DNA from: CAVQCJ01 sp963711005
Lineage (GTDB): Bacteria; Actinomycetota; Actinomycetes; Prado026
Reading direction: 5' to 3'
NCBI GenBank assembly: GCA_963711005.1
Contig: CAVQCJ010000002.1
Coordinates: 992,001 to 1,056,000 of the forward strand
Length of the DNA stretch: 64,000 nucleotides
This document shows positions 62,250 through 64,000 of the stretch, piece after piece (position 1 is the first letter of the stretch; the number at the start of each line of letters is the position of its first letter). The notes under the pieces are model-generated. The model was not told the DNA's origin and ran no database searches. It was given only the letters and a program-made list of their open reading frames with translations. A program made the translations under genes and the position numbers.

Positions 62250-63602
62250 ATGACGACAGGTCCAGACGAAGCAGAGGTCGCCCGCCTGCTCGAAGAGAAC
62301 GAGCGGTTGCGGCTCGAGCTCGAGTCGGGCACCAAGGTCTCCCGCCGCCGGGTCCGGCGGACCATCGCCGCCGTGCTCGCGTTCCTCACCGGGCTGCTCC
62401 TGGTGCTCGGCGTGGTCGCGACCTGGACGTCGCGGACCGCGCTCGACACCGACAAGTTCGTCGCGCGGGTCGGGCCGGTCATCGAGGACCCGACCGTCCG
62501 GGCGGCGGTGGCGACCGAGCTGGGCAACGAGCTCGTGGACGTCCTGGCCCTGCAGAGCCGCCTCACCACCGCGTTGCCGCAGAACCTGACATTCCTGGCC
62601 GGCCCGCTGGCCAGCGGCGCAGAGACGGTGATCCGCAAGCAGGTCACGAAGTTCGTCTACTCCGACGCCTTCGTGAAGGTCTGGTACTCGGCACTGCGGC
62701 TGGCGCAGACCCAGGTGGTGGGGGCGCTCACGGGCTCGTCCGCGCCGCTGCAGGTCGTCAACGGGAAAGTCGCCGTCGACCTGATCGACGTGATCGGGCA
62801 GGTCCTCAACGAGCTGCAGTCCCAGCTACCGGCCGTCTTCGGCACGGCCGTGGGCACCCACATCCCGGACAACCTCCCGGTCGACCAGATCCGGGCGCTC
62901 GTCCAGCGCTTCCTCGGGGTCAGCCTGCCGGAGAACTTCGCCCTGCTGCCGGTCGTCGACCAGTCCGCTCTGGACACCGCCCGCCAGGGAATCCGCATCA
63001 TCAACGTGTCGGTCCTCCTCGTCGGGCTCGGCGCGCTGGTCGCCTTCGTGCTGGCGCTGGTGGCCTCCGTTTCGCGACGGCGGACCCTGCTGCAGGTCGG
63101 GATGTGGACGGCGATCATCACCGCGGTGGTCTTCTTCGCGCTGCGCACGATCAGCCAGCAGGCCATCGCCTCGGTCCAGGACTCGACGCTGCGTCCTGCC
63201 GTGACCGCCGGCACCCGTGAGCTGTTCAGCACGCTGCGCGGGTTCGCGGCACTGCTGTTCTGGCTGGGCCTGCTGCTGGCCGCCGTGATGTACCTGGCCG
63301 GGCCCGGCCGGTTCCCGACCGCGCTGCGACGGTGGGTGGCCGACGGGTTCGGCTGGACCCGAGACCGGGTCCGGGCCATCGCGGCCGACGAGGGCTACGC
63401 GACGTGGGTCGCGCAGCGGGTGGACCCGCTGCGTATCGGCGGGGTGGTCGTGGCCGCCGTCCTGCTCCTGTGGCTGTCCAGCTGGACCGCGCTGATCGTC
63501 ATCGGCGTGCTGCTGGTCCTCTACGAGGTGGGGGTCACGCTGTACGCCCGCTCGACACCCGCAGCACGCACCGAGGAAGAGGCCATCGTCAGCCAGACGT
63601 AG
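62250..63602 (+). CDS. Multi-pass membrane protein with a large extracytoplasmic domain, unknown
   Basis: A 450-residue protein. A short N-terminal coiled coil (EVARLLEENERLRLELE, about 8-25) precedes a membrane helix (about 38-60), a 190-residue extracytoplasmic domain (RTALDTDKFVARVGPVIEDPTVRAAVATEL), then helices at about 250-275, 283-301, 331-350 and 395-435. The pattern matches the DUF-type integral membrane proteins common in actinobacteria, with no known function. The start is fixed by the TAGGGT box. Confidence 0.8.
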   Translation: MTTGPDEAEVARLLEENERLRLELESGTKVSRRRVRRTIAAVLAFLTGLLLVLGVVATWTSRTALDTDKFVARVGPVIEDPTVRAAVATELGNELVDVLALQSRLTTALPQNLTFLAGPLASGAETVIRKQVTKFVYSDAFVKVWYSALRLAQTQVVGALTGSSAPLQVVNGKVAVDLIDVIGQVLNELQSQLPAVFGTAVGTHIPDNLPVDQIRALVQRFLGVSLPENFALLPVVDQSALDTARQGIRIINVSVLLVGLGALVAFVLALVASVSRRRTLLQVGMWTAIITAVVFFALRTISQQAIASVQDSTLRPAVTAGTRELFSTLRGFAALLFWLGLLLAAVMYLAGPGRFPTALRRWVADGFGWTRDRVRAIAADEGYATWVAQRVDPLRIGGVVVAAVLLLWLSSWTALIVIGVLLVLYEVGVTLYARSTPAARTEEEAIVSQT

Positions 63603-63625
63603 CCGCGCTCACGGCCGGCTTGCCG

Positions 63626-64000
63626 TCAGGTCTTGACCTGGGCCGGCTCCGAGAGGTCGATCGTGCGCGTGTCGGCGAGGTCCTCGACCTGCCCCGGCTC
63701 CCCGTCCTCGTCCGTCGGCAGGGGTGCCTGCGACGGGGACAGCGACGGCCACTGCTCGGACGCCCCGGCCAGGATGCCGTCCAGCGCGTCGCGCATCTGC
63801 GCGATCTCGGTCAGCAGCTCGACCCGACGGTCCGCCAGCTCGGCGACCTCGCGACGGGCCGCGGCCCCCAGCTCCTCGGCCTCCCGGCGTGCGTCCGACC
63901 GGATGTCGGCCGCCTCCCGCTCAGCCGCGTGCCGCAGCGCGGTCGCGTCCCGCTCCGCGTCCGACCGCATCTGGGCCGCCTCGCTCTCCGCCAGCCCCAG
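63626..64000 (-). CDS. Coiled-coil protein, DivIVA-like, partial
   Basis: The gene continues past the right edge; only 124 C-terminal codons are seen. They are strongly heptad-like and rich in Ala, Glu and Arg (LGLAESEAAQMRSDAERDATAL, then REAEELGAAARREVAELADRR), and end in an acidic, Pro-rich tail (TDEDGEPGQVEDLADTRTIDL). Such sequences occur in DivIVA/Scy-like scaffolds of actinobacteria. The N-terminal half that would decide the family is missing. Confidence 0.7.
   Translation of the reverse strand: MGLAESEAAQMRSDAERDATALRHAAEREAADIRSDARREAEELGAAARREVAELADRRVELLTEIAQMRDALDGILAGASEQWPSLSPSQAPLPTDEDGEPGQVEDLADTRTIDLSEPAQVKT

Overview
The window is very G+C-rich, tightly packed DNA from an actinomycete. 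GTG starts, 4-bp stop/start overlaps and marker families (WblA, BldG, RsiG, MarP, paired Get3-like ATPases, DUF4177, DUF4244, 6C RNA) all point that way. From about 1.1 to 34.7 kb I recognise, from memory, the gene order of Streptomyces (around SCO3540-SCO3580) and of Mycobacterium (around Rv3646c-Rv3683). The species cannot be named from the sequence alone. No prophage, complete insertion sequence, CRISPR array or biosynthetic cluster was seen.

Layout. 0-10 kb: secreted hydrolase (partial), PspM-like protein, holB-tmk-topA, a methyltransferase and hppA. topA and the methyltransferase each carry two single-base insertions. 9.9-10.7 kb: BldG and its partner anti-sigma factor. 10.8-15.6 kb: a Tad/Flp-type pilus operon headed by ssd, with a 6C small RNA between ssd and the HAD phosphatase gene. 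16-24 kb: a membrane-anchored unknown, a degenerate Fic-like protein, acsA, a holin-like protein, marP, a NUDIX gene and nth. 24-34.7 kb: rsiG, crp, the DUF4177-ridA-NUDIX-MBL operon, bagA-bagB, wblA, a class A PBP, YqeY and a phosphoesterase. 34.7-35.9 kb: tRNA-Pro followed by gene debris, including a truncated ECF sigma factor. 35.9-44.6 kb: an accessory-looking segment with a GNAT gene coupled to a GGDEF-EAL enzyme, a dimethylglycine-dehydrogenase-like enzyme, a SIMPL protein and an ECF42/DGPF pair. 44.7-50.7 kb: asd-lysC, DUF5063-recR, dnaX, SRP RNA and tRNA-Ser(GGA). 50.7-64 kb: kinase-like and PIG-V-like genes, a VapB-like/LytR_C pair, tRNA-Ser(CGA), tadA and its partner, upp, the pntAa-pntAb-pntB transhydrogenase, TSUP, SRPBCC, GH13, TetR and two envelope or coiled-coil proteins.

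How it fits together. Regulators of actinobacterial differentiation are dense here: BldG, RsiG, WblA, Crp and a c-di-GMP enzyme that could feed RsiG. This suggests an organism with developmental transitions, but that is inference. A second theme is expression architecture. Many first genes of transcription units have a TANNNT box exactly 6 or 7 nt before an ATG or GTG, the arrangement expected of leaderless mRNAs, and the same spacing precedes the 5' ends of three structural RNAs. Several tail-to-tail gene pairs share a palindromic terminator that contains one or both stop codons.
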